NCBI GenBank assembly: GCA_937872515.1
Contig: CALMSX010000082.1
Span: 248,001 to 312,000, forward strand
Source: an uncultured Bacteroidota bacterium
GTDB lineage: Bacteria; Bacteroidota; Bacteroidia; Chitinophagales; Saprospiraceae
Direction of reading: 5' to 3'
DNA: 64,000 bases
Shown: positions 43,743 to 53,257 of the stretch, in pieces
Position numbering within the stretch: the stretch's first letter is position 1
Layout of the letters: every line of letters starts with the position of its first letter
Notes under the pieces: generated by a model
What the model saw: the letters and a program-made list of their open reading frames with translations, nothing else
Database searches by the model: none
What the model was told of the DNA's origin: nothing
Position numbers and translations under genes: made by a program

Positions 43743-46724
43743 ATGCAAGGAAAAGGATTATTGAAGGCTTTTTTGATTTTAATGTCAATCGTATGTCTTA
43801 TCCAGTTGTTTTACTTTTTACCCACGAGTAAGGTAGAAAGAAACGCTGATGATTATGCCTCATCTCAAACTTCAACCCTCACGGGATTTGAGAAAGATGT
43901 TGCGTTTAAAGCCGCAAGGGCTAAATTCCTGGACTCAATGTCTACGGAAAAAATATTTAACGTTCCTTTATTGGGAGTTGGGTACACTTATAATGACTTG
44001 AAGCAAAGGCAATTGAACCTTGGTCTTGACTTGAAAGGAGGTATGAGTACCTTATTGGAAGTCGACCTTAGCGAATTGTTAACCGCCTTAGCTGGTAGAA
44101 ATGCCAAAGATTCGGAGTTTGTTCAAGCCATAGCCAATGCCAAAAAAGCACAGGAGAGTGAGCAGGCAAATTTTATCTCTCTTTTTGTAAGTGAGTATAA
44201 AAAAATAGCCAATGGCAAACCTTTGGCCAGGATATTTGCACAAAGTGAAAGTTTAGGCGGTGCTATCAACCTTGAGACTTCTGACAATGAAGTGGAAAGA
44301 TTATTGAGAGAAAGGGCAGACCAGACTGTGGATTTGACTTTTAAGATGTTAAAAGAAAGGATTGACCGTTTGGGAGTTGTGCAGCCTAACATTTCATTGG
44401 ATAAGGCTAGAGACCTTATTTTGGTGGAAATGCCAGGCATTGACAACCCTGAAAGAGCACGTCAGTTTCTTCAAAAAAATGCCCAACTTGAATTTTGGGA
44501 AACATATCGTCTAACCGATGCCGGTATTATGGCAGCCCTTCAGGCCGCTGACCAAAGATTGAGTGGAGATACTTCTGCAGTAGCCGCTGCAACAGTTGAT
44601 ACTGCTGCTTTAAAAACAGGAGGACCTCTGTTATCCCAGTTGAAACTCAACAATCCAGGAAACCCAACATCTGCTATTACTGTCCTGGGCTTGGTAGATA
44701 AAAACAAAAAAGATGCGGTTATGGCCATGTTGACCAGACCCGAGATTCAGGCTCTTTTCCCTAAAAACCTGAAATTTATGTGGTCTTACAAACCTCATCA
44801 GGATTATACCACTAAAGTTGTTTCCAATCAATATGAGTTGTATGCCATCAAAACCGTAACAGGTTCTGATAAAGCGCCACTTGATGGTGAAGTGGTGACA
44901 GATGCTTCTGCTACCCAGGATCAGGTTACCGGCGAGCCTCAGGTTAGCTTGGTAATGAATGCCACAGGTGCCAAAAAATGGGCTGAACTAACGCAAAAGG
45001 CATTCGAAGGAAATGCTGAAGGTCAAAAAAGAGAAATTGCTATCTCATTGGATAATGAGGTAGTAACAGCTCCAGGGGTTAATAATGGAGCCATTACAGG
45101 TGGATCATCTGTTATTAGTGGTAGTTTTAATGTACAGGAAACTGTGGATCTTTCCAATATCCTGGAAGTGGGTAAGTTACCAGCAAAAACAAAAATCATA
45201 CAGGAATCCAACGTAGGACCTTCATTGGGTAAAGCCAATATTACCAAATCCCTCAATTCACTCCTTATCGGGTTTGGATTGGTGATGCTGTTTATGGTAT
45301 TGTATTATGCAGGTGCTGGTATAGTTTCTATCCTGGCCCTGTTTGCCAACATTATTTTTATTCTGGGTTCTCTATCGTCATTTGGAACCGTTTTGACATT
45401 GCCGGGTATCGCAGGTATCGTGTTAACCATTGGTATGGCGGTAGATGCCAACGTAATCATTTATGAAAGGATTAAGGAAGAACTAAGATCAGGCAAATCC
45501 ATGCTTGAATCTATTCAGGAAGGATTTGGGCATTCATATTCAGCCATTATAGATGCCAACGTAACCACCATTATTACAGCTTTATTGCTTTCTTATTTTG
45601 GTATTGGTCCTATCAAAGGATTTGGAGTGGTATTAACTATCGGTGTGCTTTCATCAATGTTGACAGCGGTATTACTGACCAAAATGTTAATTGATGGCTG
45701 GGTTAGTGGAGGAAAAAGAAATATTACTTTCTGGAATTCCGGCACGAAAGATGCCTTGTCGACTTTAAATATTGATTGGGTTGGAAAAAGAAAAATCGCG
45801 TATTTTATATCAGGTACACTTTTGGTTGCTGGCTTGGTTTCTATTTTCACAAGGGGCTTTGATCTGGGAGTAGACTTCCAGGGAGGACATTCCTACAATG
45901 TTCAGTTTGACGCCAACCAAAAGGTAACAGCCGATGATTTGAGAAACAAACTGGCAACTGTGTTTGATGCTTCCCCAGTAGTGAAAGTGGTAGATACAGA
46001 AAATACTTTTAACATTACTACATCTTATTTAATTAATGATAGTAGTGAAGGAATTGAAGAAAAAGTAGCGGGTAAACTTCATGAAGGATTGACTTCAATG
46101 ACAGGTAGTAAAATTTCATTTGATCAGTTTAAGGCGGGTGACGCACAGGGTGATATGAAGTTACTTAGCTCCTCAAAAGTTGGTCCTACCGTAGCAGATG
46201 ACATTAAGAAATCATCATTTTATGCGGGAATACTTGCTCTTATTGCCATTTTCCTCTATATTTTGTTTAGATTTAGCAGATGGCAATATTCTGCTGGTGC
46301 GGTGATCGCTCTTTTCCATGATGCATTGATTACCATAGGTTTCTTCTCATTGTTGAAAGGTATTGTTCCTTTCTCATTAGAAATAGATCAGGCCTTTATC
46401 GCTGCCATCCTTACTGTGATTGGATACTCTATCAACGACACGGTGATTGTATTTGACCGTATCAGGGAGAACCTGGGATTGCATCCCAACAAGAGTCAAT
46501 CAGAGGTTATCAATGATTCTATCAATAGAACCTTCTCCAGAACAACCTTTACATCTTTGACCACCTTGTTTGTGGTAATTGGTTTGTTTTTATTTGGAGG
46601 TTCCAGTATCAAAGGCTTTGCCTTCGCACTTTTGGTAGGTATAGTCATTGGTACCTATTCATCCATCTTTATCGCAACACCATTGATGATAGATCTTGGA
46701 GGGGCAAGAGAAGAAAAGAAATAA
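43743..46724 (+). CDS. secDF: protein translocase subunit SecDF (fused)
   Basis: 993 residues. SecD part: first helix, P1 head with the GLDLKGGM motif, and six-helix core containing AVDANVIIYERIKEELRSG; SecF part: GVDFQGGHSYNVQF and NDTVIVFDRIRENLG. Both halves are complete, giving about 12 membrane helices. SecDF uses the proton gradient to pull proteins through SecYEG. Fusion is normal in Bacteroidota. An Ala-rich insertion (near 275-300, AAVAAATVDTAALKTGG-like) lies in the periplasmic part of SecD. Confidence 0.97.
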   Translation: MQGKGLLKAFLILMSIVCLIQLFYFLPTSKVERNADDYASSQTSTLTGFEKDVAFKAARAKFLDSMSTEKIFNVPLLGVGYTYNDLKQRQLNLGLDLKGGMSTLLEVDLSELLTALAGRNAKDSEFVQAIANAKKAQESEQANFISLFVSEYKKIANGKPLARIFAQSESLGGAINLETSDNEVERLLRERADQTVDLTFKMLKERIDRLGVVQPNISLDKARDLILVEMPGIDNPERARQFLQKNAQLEFWETYRLTDAGIMAALQAADQRLSGDTSAVAAATVDTAALKTGGPLLSQLKLNNPGNPTSAITVLGLVDKNKKDAVMAMLTRPEIQALFPKNLKFMWSYKPHQDYTTKVVSNQYELYAIKTVTGSDKAPLDGEVVTDASATQDQVTGEPQVSLVMNATGAKKWAELTQKAFEGNAEGQKREIAISLDNEVVTAPGVNNGAITGGSSVISGSFNVQETVDLSNILEVGKLPAKTKIIQESNVGPSLGKANITKSLNSLLIGFGLVMLFMVLYYAGAGIVSILALFANIIFILGSLSSFGTVLTLPGIAGIVLTIGMAVDANVIIYERIKEELRSGKSMLESIQEGFGHSYSAIIDANVTTIITALLLSYFGIGPIKGFGVVLTIGVLSSMLTAVLLTKMLIDGWVSGGKRNITFWNSGTKDALSTLNIDWVGKRKIAYFISGTLLVAGLVSIFTRGFDLGVDFQGGHSYNVQFDANQKVTADDLRNKLATVFDASPVVKVVDTENTFNITTSYLINDSSEGIEEKVAGKLHEGLTSMTGSKISFDQFKAGDAQGDMKLLSSSKVGPTVADDIKKSSFYAGILALIAIFLYILFRFSRWQYSAGAVIALFHDALITIGFFSLLKGIVPFSLEIDQAFIAAILTVIGYSINDTVIVFDRIRENLGLHPNKSQSEVINDSINRTFSRTTFTSLTTLFVVIGLFLFGGSSIKGFAFALLVGIVIGTYSSIFIATPLMIDLGGAREEKK

Positions 46725-46745
46725 AATATCAAAATCGTAAGATTC

Positions 46746-46784
46746 AAAGCCCTGGTATAAAACAATACCGGGGCTTTTCGTTTT
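46746..46784 (+). terminator. terminator of secDF
   Basis: Stem AAAGCCCTGGTAT / ATACCGGGGCTTT (46746-46758 with 46765-46777, one T-G pair), six-base loop, then TCGTTTT. Confidence 0.8.
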
Positions 46785-46806
46785 ATACCAATACATCAAT
46801 TTTATC

Positions 46807-46814
46807 TATCTTTG
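46807..46814 (+). promoter_or_regulatory. -7 promoter element of the PorE-like gene
   Basis: Perfect TATCTTTG, 14 bases before the ATG. Confidence 0.5.
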
Positions 46815-46827
46815 GTAGGAATACACC

Positions 46828-48810
46828 ATGAGGCTAAAACCATTATTTTTTCTTCTGATTTGGTCATTTTTTTCCTGTGGTTCTAATTCCAGGATTAAAG
46901 ATGGCGCTACGGCTTACCAAATGAAGCAGTACGCCACTGCCATTGGCCTTCTAAAAAAAGAAGCAGAAATGGTGGGTAAAGCCGAACTAAAATCGCCTAA
47001 GCAGATGCTCATTGGGCAATGTTATGTCAAGCTTTTGGATTATCCCCAGGCCTTGGAATGGTTTGTGTTGGCTGAAAAAAACAATCACGGACCAGAAGCG
47101 ACCTTGCAAAAAGCATATACACTCAAAAACTTAATGAAGTACGATCAGGCAATAGCTTCGTTTGAAGGTCTGAGAAGTGTTTCTTCGATAGCCCAGGAAG
47201 CCAAAAGACAAATCGAAATTTGCAAATCGTTGCTCTTACTCCAATCACAAACACCTTCCACCTTCAATATTGAAAAAATTTGGAGCGACTCATATTATTC
47301 CGATTATGGAGCTGTGAATTACGACGATGATTTTTTAGTCATCAGCTCAGACAGGGAAGAGTCGACCGGTGGTAAAAGGTACAATTGGACGGGAAATAAA
47401 TTTTCCGATCTGTACCTGGTTGATAAGGAGACCAAAAGTGTGAAAAGGTTTGACTCGGTAATCAATACAGAAGCCAATGAAGGCACACCATGTTTTACCA
47501 AAGATTTCCAAACCATGATATTTACCAGGTGTTTTGGAGTAGAAGGTGATAAGCATGATTATTGCAAGTTGATGATAAGCCATCGAAACGATGGCATTTG
47601 GTCGGATCCTGAAATTTTGCCTCTGTGTCAGCCAAATGTTAACTACGGTCAACCCTGTTTGATAGAATCAGACAGTGTGCTTGTCTATGCCGCAGTTAAT
47701 GCTGATGGGGCAGGAGGGGACTTGTGGTATGCAGTTTGGGATGGGCAAACCTGGTCGGACCCAGATTTGATGCCCGAGTCGATCAATTCATCTTTTGATG
47801 AGTTCTTCCCTACATCTGATGGGGACACTCTTTATTTTTCCTCCAACAGAGATGATGGGTTGGGAGGCTTGGATATTTATAAAACTTATTTAACCCCTGA
47901 TGGCAAATGGTCAAAACCTCAGCGACTACCTCCTCCCTATAATTCTGGAGGTGATGATTTTAGCCTACTGATAGACCGCACTTCTCCCATTAATTTGGGA
48001 ACTGTACAACAAGGATATTTGACATCCTCCAGGGGTAATGAAGGGAGAGATGAACTTTACGGATATAGGTTTTATCAAAATCAGACAGATGTTCCTGAAG
48101 TTGCTGATAATAAAAAGAATGAGGCCGATAGTGTAAGGAGTTTTGATATCTACCTTGCCCTGAAAGTGGTAACCCCTACCTTTCAGAATAATGACCCCAA
48201 TGAGAAGAGAACGGGTAAACTAGCAGTGCCCTACGCCCAGGTTTTTATCAAAGAGGGAGGGATTCGAACTCAGTTTAGAGCCGACAAAAATGGTTTGGTG
48301 CTTACCAATTTACTACCCAATAAAGTGTATGAAATTGTAGTAGGAAAAGACTCTTTTCTGGTTTCAAAACTCGAAATGACAACGCATCAAATCAAGGCAG
48401 ATGAAAATGGAGGATCTGTTACCATCAACAAAGAAGTTGAGTTGCACAAGATTTACAAGGGTAGGGAAATTGTGTTAAACAATATTTATTATGAATACGA
48501 TAAATGGGATATCACAGAAGAGGCCAAACCATCTTTAGACGCACTGTCCTCAATGCTTAAAGCCAACCCTTCCATTAAGATCGAATTGGCTTCCCATACT
48601 GATTGCAGAGGTGAGGTTGAATACAACGAGATTTTATCCCAAAAAAGAGCCCAATCGGCAGTTGATTACCTGGTTGGCAAAGGTATCGACAGCGATCGAC
48701 TTATGCCTACCGGTTTTGGAGAATCCCGACTATACAACAGCTGTCCATGTGAGACCTGTACTGAGGCAGAACACCTTTCCAACCGTAGAACTACCTTTAA
48801 AATATTATAG
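46828..48810 (+). CDS. PorE-like lipoprotein (TPR, PD40 propeller, CRD, OmpA)
   Basis: 660 residues. Lipobox SFFSC (Cys17); TPR-like helices (about 25-140); a WD40-like/PD40 propeller (160-420, blades such as DEFFPTSDGDTLYFSSNRDDG followed by LGGLDIY); a carboxypeptidase-regulatory-like domain (VPYAQVFIKEGGIRTQF, about 470-530); and an OmpA C-terminal domain (LASHTDCRGEVEYNE). This order matches PorE of the T9SS, an outer-membrane lipoprotein that tethers the secretion machinery to peptidoglycan. Many Bacteroidota have several paralogues, so PorE itself is not proven. rarA starts one base after its stop. Confidence 0.88.
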   Translation: MRLKPLFFLLIWSFFSCGSNSRIKDGATAYQMKQYATAIGLLKKEAEMVGKAELKSPKQMLIGQCYVKLLDYPQALEWFVLAEKNNHGPEATLQKAYTLKNLMKYDQAIASFEGLRSVSSIAQEAKRQIEICKSLLLLQSQTPSTFNIEKIWSDSYYSDYGAVNYDDDFLVISSDREESTGGKRYNWTGNKFSDLYLVDKETKSVKRFDSVINTEANEGTPCFTKDFQTMIFTRCFGVEGDKHDYCKLMISHRNDGIWSDPEILPLCQPNVNYGQPCLIESDSVLVYAAVNADGAGGDLWYAVWDGQTWSDPDLMPESINSSFDEFFPTSDGDTLYFSSNRDDGLGGLDIYKTYLTPDGKWSKPQRLPPPYNSGGDDFSLLIDRTSPINLGTVQQGYLTSSRGNEGRDELYGYRFYQNQTDVPEVADNKKNEADSVRSFDIYLALKVVTPTFQNNDPNEKRTGKLAVPYAQVFIKEGGIRTQFRADKNGLVLTNLLPNKVYEIVVGKDSFLVSKLEMTTHQIKADENGGSVTINKEVELHKIYKGREIVLNNIYYEYDKWDITEEAKPSLDALSSMLKANPSIKIELASHTDCRGEVEYNEILSQKRAQSAVDYLVGKGIDSDRLMPTGFGESRLYNSCPCETCTEAEHLSNRRTTFKIL

Positions 48811-48811
48811 C

Positions 48812-50071
48812 ATGGCTGCACCTTTGGCTGAAAGAATGCGTCCGAATAGCTTGAAAGATTACATTGGTCAGCAACATTTGGTTGGGCCCGGAGGTGTTTT
48901 GGCTAAAATTATCAGTACCGGCAGTGTTCCTTCTTTCATTTTATGGGGGCCTCCAGGCGTAGGCAAGACCACCCTGGCCAACATTGTTGCCCAGGAGTTG
49001 AAAAGGCCCTTCTTTGCCCTTTCTGCCATCAATAGCGGGGTAAAAGACATACGTGATACCATCGAAAAAGCGTCACAGGCTAATTTGTTTCAAAGAACAG
49101 CACCTATCTTGTTCATTGATGAAATCCACCGTTTTTCAAAATCGCAACAAGACAGCCTTTTAGGAGCGGTTGAAAAAGGAATTGTTACCCTTATTGGAGC
49201 TACCACAGAAAATCCCTCTTTTGAGGTTATACCCGCCCTCTTATCCCGGTGTCAGGTCTATGTACTTCAGCATTTGACTAAAGATGATCTGATTAGCATG
49301 GTTACAAAAGCATTGACCACAGACAAGGAGTTAATTGAAAAAAAATTGCGGATTGCCAGTTACAATGCCATGTTGCGATTATCAGGTGGCGATGGGAGGA
49401 AATTGTACAATATCCTTGAACTGGTGGCGGGAAATGCAGAAATCGGAGATGAACTGGATGACGAAAAAGTACAGGCTGTAGTACATCAAAACCTGTCTAT
49501 TTACGATAAGGAAGGAGAAATGCATTATGATTTGATATCTGCATTTATTAAATCGGTGAGGGGGTCAAGTGCAGATGCTGCTATCTACTACATGGCAAGA
49601 ATGATTGAAGGAGGAGAAGATCCCTTATTTCTATGCAGAAGAATGATCATTCTGGCAGCCGAAGACATCGGCTTGGCCAATCCCAATGCCTTGTTGATTG
49701 CCAATGCCTGTTTTCAAGCGGTCCACAATATTGGAATGCCGGAAGGCAGAATTATCATGTCGCAAACTGCAATTTATCTGGCTTGTAGCCCAAAATCAAA
49801 TTCAGCATATATGGCCATCGATTCAGCGCTGGCTGAAGTGCGCAAAAATGGCAATGTACCCATACCCCTCCATTTGAGAAACGCACCCACCGCATTAATG
49901 AAAGAGCTAGGATATGGTAAAGACTACCAATATGCCCATGATTTTAAAGATAATTTTGTGAATACTAGATATTTGCCAGAAGAATTGGGAAATATAGAAT
50001 TTTACAAGCCGGGTGAAAATGCTGCAGAGGAAAAGTACAGGCTATTGCTGGCCAGATTTACTAAAAAATAA
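48812..50071 (+). CDS. rarA: replication-associated recombination protein A
   Basis: 419 residues. AAA+ ATPase with Walker A (WGPPGVGKTTLA), Walker B (ILFIDEIHRF) and GATTENPSFE; C-terminal MgsA/RarA domain. It acts at stalled replication forks. I start at the ATG on 48812 (MAAPLAERMRP), one base after the preceding stop; an upstream start would overlap the OmpA domain of the previous gene by 200 bases. Confidence 0.96.
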   Translation: MAAPLAERMRPNSLKDYIGQQHLVGPGGVLAKIISTGSVPSFILWGPPGVGKTTLANIVAQELKRPFFALSAINSGVKDIRDTIEKASQANLFQRTAPILFIDEIHRFSKSQQDSLLGAVEKGIVTLIGATTENPSFEVIPALLSRCQVYVLQHLTKDDLISMVTKALTTDKELIEKKLRIASYNAMLRLSGGDGRKLYNILELVAGNAEIGDELDDEKVQAVVHQNLSIYDKEGEMHYDLISAFIKSVRGSSADAAIYYMARMIEGGEDPLFLCRRMIILAAEDIGLANPNALLIANACFQAVHNIGMPEGRIIMSQTAIYLACSPKSNSAYMAIDSALAEVRKNGNVPIPLHLRNAPTALMKELGYGKDYQYAHDFKDNFVNTRYLPEELGNIEFYKPGENAAEEKYRLLLARFTKK

Positions 50072-50080
50072 AAAATTTTA

Positions 50081-50647
50081 TTAAGGTTCGTTTTTGCCGC
50101 CACTTCCTTTTGCCGGGTGGCCCATCTTGTCGCACGGCACATAAGACTTTGTGAACTTACGCCAGGGAGTGGTTTTATAATGATCGCCGGCAAAATAATG
50201 GATGATCATATCAAAACTTTCAGGATCTTGAAAGCCGGGTATGGTTTGAATCAAGTTTAAATCTTCATCCAAAAAAACCAAAGAGGGATAACTCAACTTC
50301 CCTTGCAGGAGCAAGGCTGCCAGTTCGTGGTATCCACCTTTAAATGTTTTTACAAAGTTGTACGTGGTATTTTTGAATTCGATGGGATTTTTGTATTCGG
50401 CATCAAATCGGATGGCGTAATAATTCTGATTGATGTATTTGGCTACATGATCTTCTCCAAATGTGGATTGTTCCATTTTTTTGCACCAACCACACCATTC
50501 TGTGTAAACATCAATAAAAAGCTTCCTGGGAGCTTTTTCTTGCTTTTTAAGCGCTTCTTCCCAACTCATCCACCTGATTTTATTCTGGGCAGACAACTGC
50601 GACCCAGCGATCACGAGGAAAACTCCAACTATCAATCTAAATGACAT
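50081..50647 (-). CDS. secreted thioredoxin-like protein (DUF255-like)
   Basis: 188 residues with a signal peptide (cleavage after QLSA). Redox motif Cys52-Gly-Trp-Cys55 in YTEWCGWCKKME, then a thioredoxin fold ending SYPSLVFLDED. A periplasmic thiol reductase or isomerase. I start at the ATG on 50645-50647; a TTG two codons upstream is unlikely. Its 3' end converges on rarA, nine bases away. Confidence 0.87.
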   Translation of the reverse strand: MSFRLIVGVFLVIAGSQLSAQNKIRWMSWEEALKKQEKAPRKLFIDVYTEWCGWCKKMEQSTFGEDHVAKYINQNYYAIRFDAEYKNPIEFKNTTYNFVKTFKGGYHELAALLLQGKLSYPSLVFLDEDLNLIQTIPGFQDPESFDMIIHYFAGDHYKTTPWRKFTKSYVPCDKMGHPAKGSGGKNEP

Positions 50648-50674
50648 GTTCAACTCTACGGAAATTCAGTGTGA

Positions 50675-50706
50675 CAAAAATAATATACATTAAGCGATAA
50701 ATACAA
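50675..50706 (-). promoter_or_regulatory. promoter of the thioredoxin-like gene
   Basis: Minus strand: TTG (50704-50706), 21-base spacer, perfect TATTTTTG (50675-50682), 27 bases before the ATG. Confidence 0.55.
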
Positions 50707-50869
50707 GAGATGGGTTACTTTTACCCCCTTCTTTAAAAAAACTTTAACTTTTGGTGGTAAGGAAAATGTAATTAATTGTAAATGAAACTTTAATATTGCA
50801 AATATTAGCATAATCAGACCTCTATTTTCATGCCAAAAGTGCTTGTTCACAACTTCAAAACCAATCAAA

Positions 50870-51232
50870 ATGAAAACAATTCATTTGTTGCTCCCGCTTC
50901 TTTTAGCGGTTATCACCATTTCATGTAGTCGATCAGTGAAAAAGAACACTAATAAAATGGAATTAAGCCAGGATTGTTTTGCAGATCGGGCAGTAGAAGA
51001 AGTTTTGACCGGCATGGATGCGGAGGTGGCTAAGTGGCAGGATATCTGGATTTTGACTTCTCCGGATAAAAACCATCGTTGGCAGCCCTGCGAACTGCCA
51101 GGGATCTATTATAAGGAGGGCATTAGGGTGAAGTTCACGGGTGAAGTGATGCGCATCTTTCCGGGTGAAAGGAGGGTAGCAAGTCCGCTCCAACTAAAAA
51201 TGATGGAATTGGTAACAGGGGATAAAAATTAG
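50870..51232 (+). CDS. small lipoprotein of unknown function
   Basis: 120 residues from the ATG at 50870 (an ATG nine codons upstream is possible). Lipobox ITISC (Cys20). The mature part has two Cys (near 36 and 74) and a beta-rich C-terminal half, GIRVKFTGEVMRIFPGERRVASPLQL. No family recognised. It converges on the CCA-adding enzyme gene, two bases away. Confidence 0.65.
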   Translation: MKTIHLLLPLLLAVITISCSRSVKKNTNKMELSQDCFADRAVEEVLTGMDAEVAKWQDIWILTSPDKNHRWQPCELPGIYYKEGIRVKFTGEVMRIFPGERRVASPLQLKMMELVTGDKN

Positions 51233-51234
51233 CT

Positions 51235-52677
51235 TTAAACAAGCTTTGGTTTTAAACCCAGTTTGGAAGCCTCACGAAACATCATAGCGGTGGCGTCTTC
51301 CTTGTTGTTTCCAATTATACCATCCAATATAGCTTCTCTTATAGCGGTTTTTATCTGACCTACTTCTTTGGATGGACCAATGCCAAAAGTATTCATTATG
51401 TCTTCTCCAGAAACCGGGGGTTGCCAGTTTCTGAGTTTGTCTTTTTCTTCAATTTCGGCAATTTTTTCAAGCAATCGGTTGTAGTTTTCCCTGTACCTTG
51501 ATTTTTTATCTTCATTTTTTGAAGTGATGTCCGCTTTGCAAAGTAACATCAAATCGTCAATGTCTTCTCCTGCTTCAAATACTAAGCGTCGAACAGCTGC
51601 ATCGGTAATTTCTTCTTTGGTTAACCCAATGGGCCTGAGATGCAATCTCACCAATTTTTGAACATATTTCATTTTGTGATCCAGGGGAAGGCGAAGGGCT
51701 TTAAAAATGCGTGGTACCATGATGGCCCCCAGAACTTCGTGACCATGAAAGGTCCAGCCCAAGTTTTCATCAAATTTTTTGGTAGGAGGCTTGGCAATGT
51801 CATGCAACAAAGCAGCCCACCTCAGCCAAATATTATCGCTATCTCTGGCCACATTGTCAACCACTTCCAAAGTATGATAGAAGTTGTCTTTATGCCCAAT
51901 ACCATTTTTGGTCTCGGTACCTGACAAAGCTACCAGTTCGGGGAAAATGATACCCAACAAACCGGTGTCAAACAACTTTTTAAAACCAATGGAGGGTTGA
52001 GTTGAAGCCAGAATTTTACCTAACTCTGATGCTATCCTTTCAGCAGAAATAATTTTGATGCGATTCTTGTTTTTAGCAAGGGCGGAATAAGTTTCATCCT
52101 CAATTCTAAAGCCTAGTTGTGAGGCAAATCGAATGGCTCTCAACATTCTCAAAGGATCGTCTGAAAAAGTCTTACCTGGTTCGAGCGGGGTTTTAATCAA
52201 CTTTTGTTCCAAATGAACCATGCCGTTGAAAGGATCTATGATGGTGCCAAAGTCGTCATCATTGAGACTGATGGCCAGGGCATTGATGGTAAAATCTCTT
52301 CTGTTCTGATCATCTTCAAGGCTGCCTTCTTCCACGGCTGGTTTTCTTGAATCAAACTGGTACGATTCTTTTCTCGCTCCTACAAATTCGATTTCAAGGT
52401 CCTTGTATTTGAGCATAGCAGTGCCAAATCTTTTGTAAACTACGATTCGGGGAATGGGCCTCAATCTGTAGGAAACCTGCTCGGCCAGTTTTATCCCATC
52501 TCCGATGCAGACGATGTCAATGTCTTTTGAATTCCGGGCCAGCAGCCGATCTCTTACAAATCCGCCTATCACATAAGATGGGTATCCCAACTTAGCGGAG
52601 GTTTCACCAATCAGGGTGAAAATTTCTCGTTCGTATGGTTGAATACTAATGATCAAGGTTAAAAATTCAGGTCGCAA
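51235..52677 (-). CDS. cca: CCA tRNA nucleotidyltransferase / poly(A) polymerase family, with HD domain
   Basis: 480 residues. Class II nucleotidyltransferase head YVIGGFVRDRLL and SKDIDIV (the metal-binding DxD), EFVGARKESY, RRDFTINALA, DDPLRMLRAIRFA; then an HD domain (LLHDIAKPPTKK, FHGHEVLG). It adds CCA to tRNA 3' ends; the HD domain may act as a phosphohydrolase. The start is uncertain: the TTG at 52675-52677 overlaps a promoter-like ATATTTG, and a second TTG at 52654-52656 is equally possible; no ATG is near. Confidence 0.88.
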   Translation of the reverse strand: MRPEFLTLIISIQPYEREIFTLIGETSAKLGYPSYVIGGFVRDRLLARNSKDIDIVCIGDGIKLAEQVSYRLRPIPRIVVYKRFGTAMLKYKDLEIEFVGARKESYQFDSRKPAVEEGSLEDDQNRRDFTINALAISLNDDDFGTIIDPFNGMVHLEQKLIKTPLEPGKTFSDDPLRMLRAIRFASQLGFRIEDETYSALAKNKNRIKIISAERIASELGKILASTQPSIGFKKLFDTGLLGIIFPELVALSGTETKNGIGHKDNFYHTLEVVDNVARDSDNIWLRWAALLHDIAKPPTKKFDENLGWTFHGHEVLGAIMVPRIFKALRLPLDHKMKYVQKLVRLHLRPIGLTKEEITDAAVRRLVFEAGEDIDDLMLLCKADITSKNEDKKSRYRENYNRLLEKIAEIEEKDKLRNWQPPVSGEDIMNTFGIGPSKEVGQIKTAIREAILDGIIGNNKEDATAMMFREASKLGLKPKLV

Positions 52678-52745
52678 ATATCGGTTTTTTTTCCCACTCT
52701 TTTGAGTATCGTTAAAACCAACGTCATCAGGTCAAATTCAGGATT

Positions 52746-53252
52746 TTATGGGTTATTTTGATGTTTTTCAAGTTGTCTTTGGTATTCCCAAAGGCGGAAT
52801 TCGGATAAAAGTCCGGCAGAAAATTCGATTCCGGCATACAGCAAAACCGGTACAAAACTTCCGATGGCCCATCCTTTTTCTCCAAAAACAATGCCACCCA
52901 CCAGCAAAAAGAAACCGCCAAGCAAGGTGTATAAATAGCGCCTTCTGTTGAGCCCTTTTTTGAGTAATCTCTGCTGGTTGTATTGAATTTCACTATCCAA
53001 AATACTTCCTTCTAAAGATGTTAGTTTCTGAAAGTATAAGATGCGATCTTTTGCTTTAAAATAAACATAAATGGCCTTTCCCGCAGAAAAGACAGCTAGT
53101 ATGGATAAACCTATAGCAAGAAAAAACCAGCCAATTTTAAGAGTAAATACAAACAATAGGGCTGCAGAGATCCCAAAAAATAAGCTTAGCCCCAGATAGA
53201 TGTAGGAGGTATATTGATCTCCCTTGTAAATGATGAGGGCTTTGTCCAACAT
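52746..53252 (-). CDS. membrane protein of unknown function
   Basis: 168 residues with four predicted transmembrane helices (about 18-36, 40-62, 108-124 and 128-146) and a charged coiled C-terminus (EYQRQLEKHQ). No family recognised. It lies five bases after the urocanase gene, so it is probably cotranscribed. Confidence 0.65.
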   Translation of the reverse strand: MLDKALIIYKGDQYTSYIYLGLSLFFGISAALLFVFTLKIGWFFLAIGLSILAVFSAGKAIYVYFKAKDRILYFQKLTSLEGSILDSEIQYNQQRLLKKGLNRRRYLYTLLGGFFLLVGGIVFGEKGWAIGSFVPVLLYAGIEFSAGLLSEFRLWEYQRQLEKHQNNP

Positions 53253-53257
53253 GGGAA

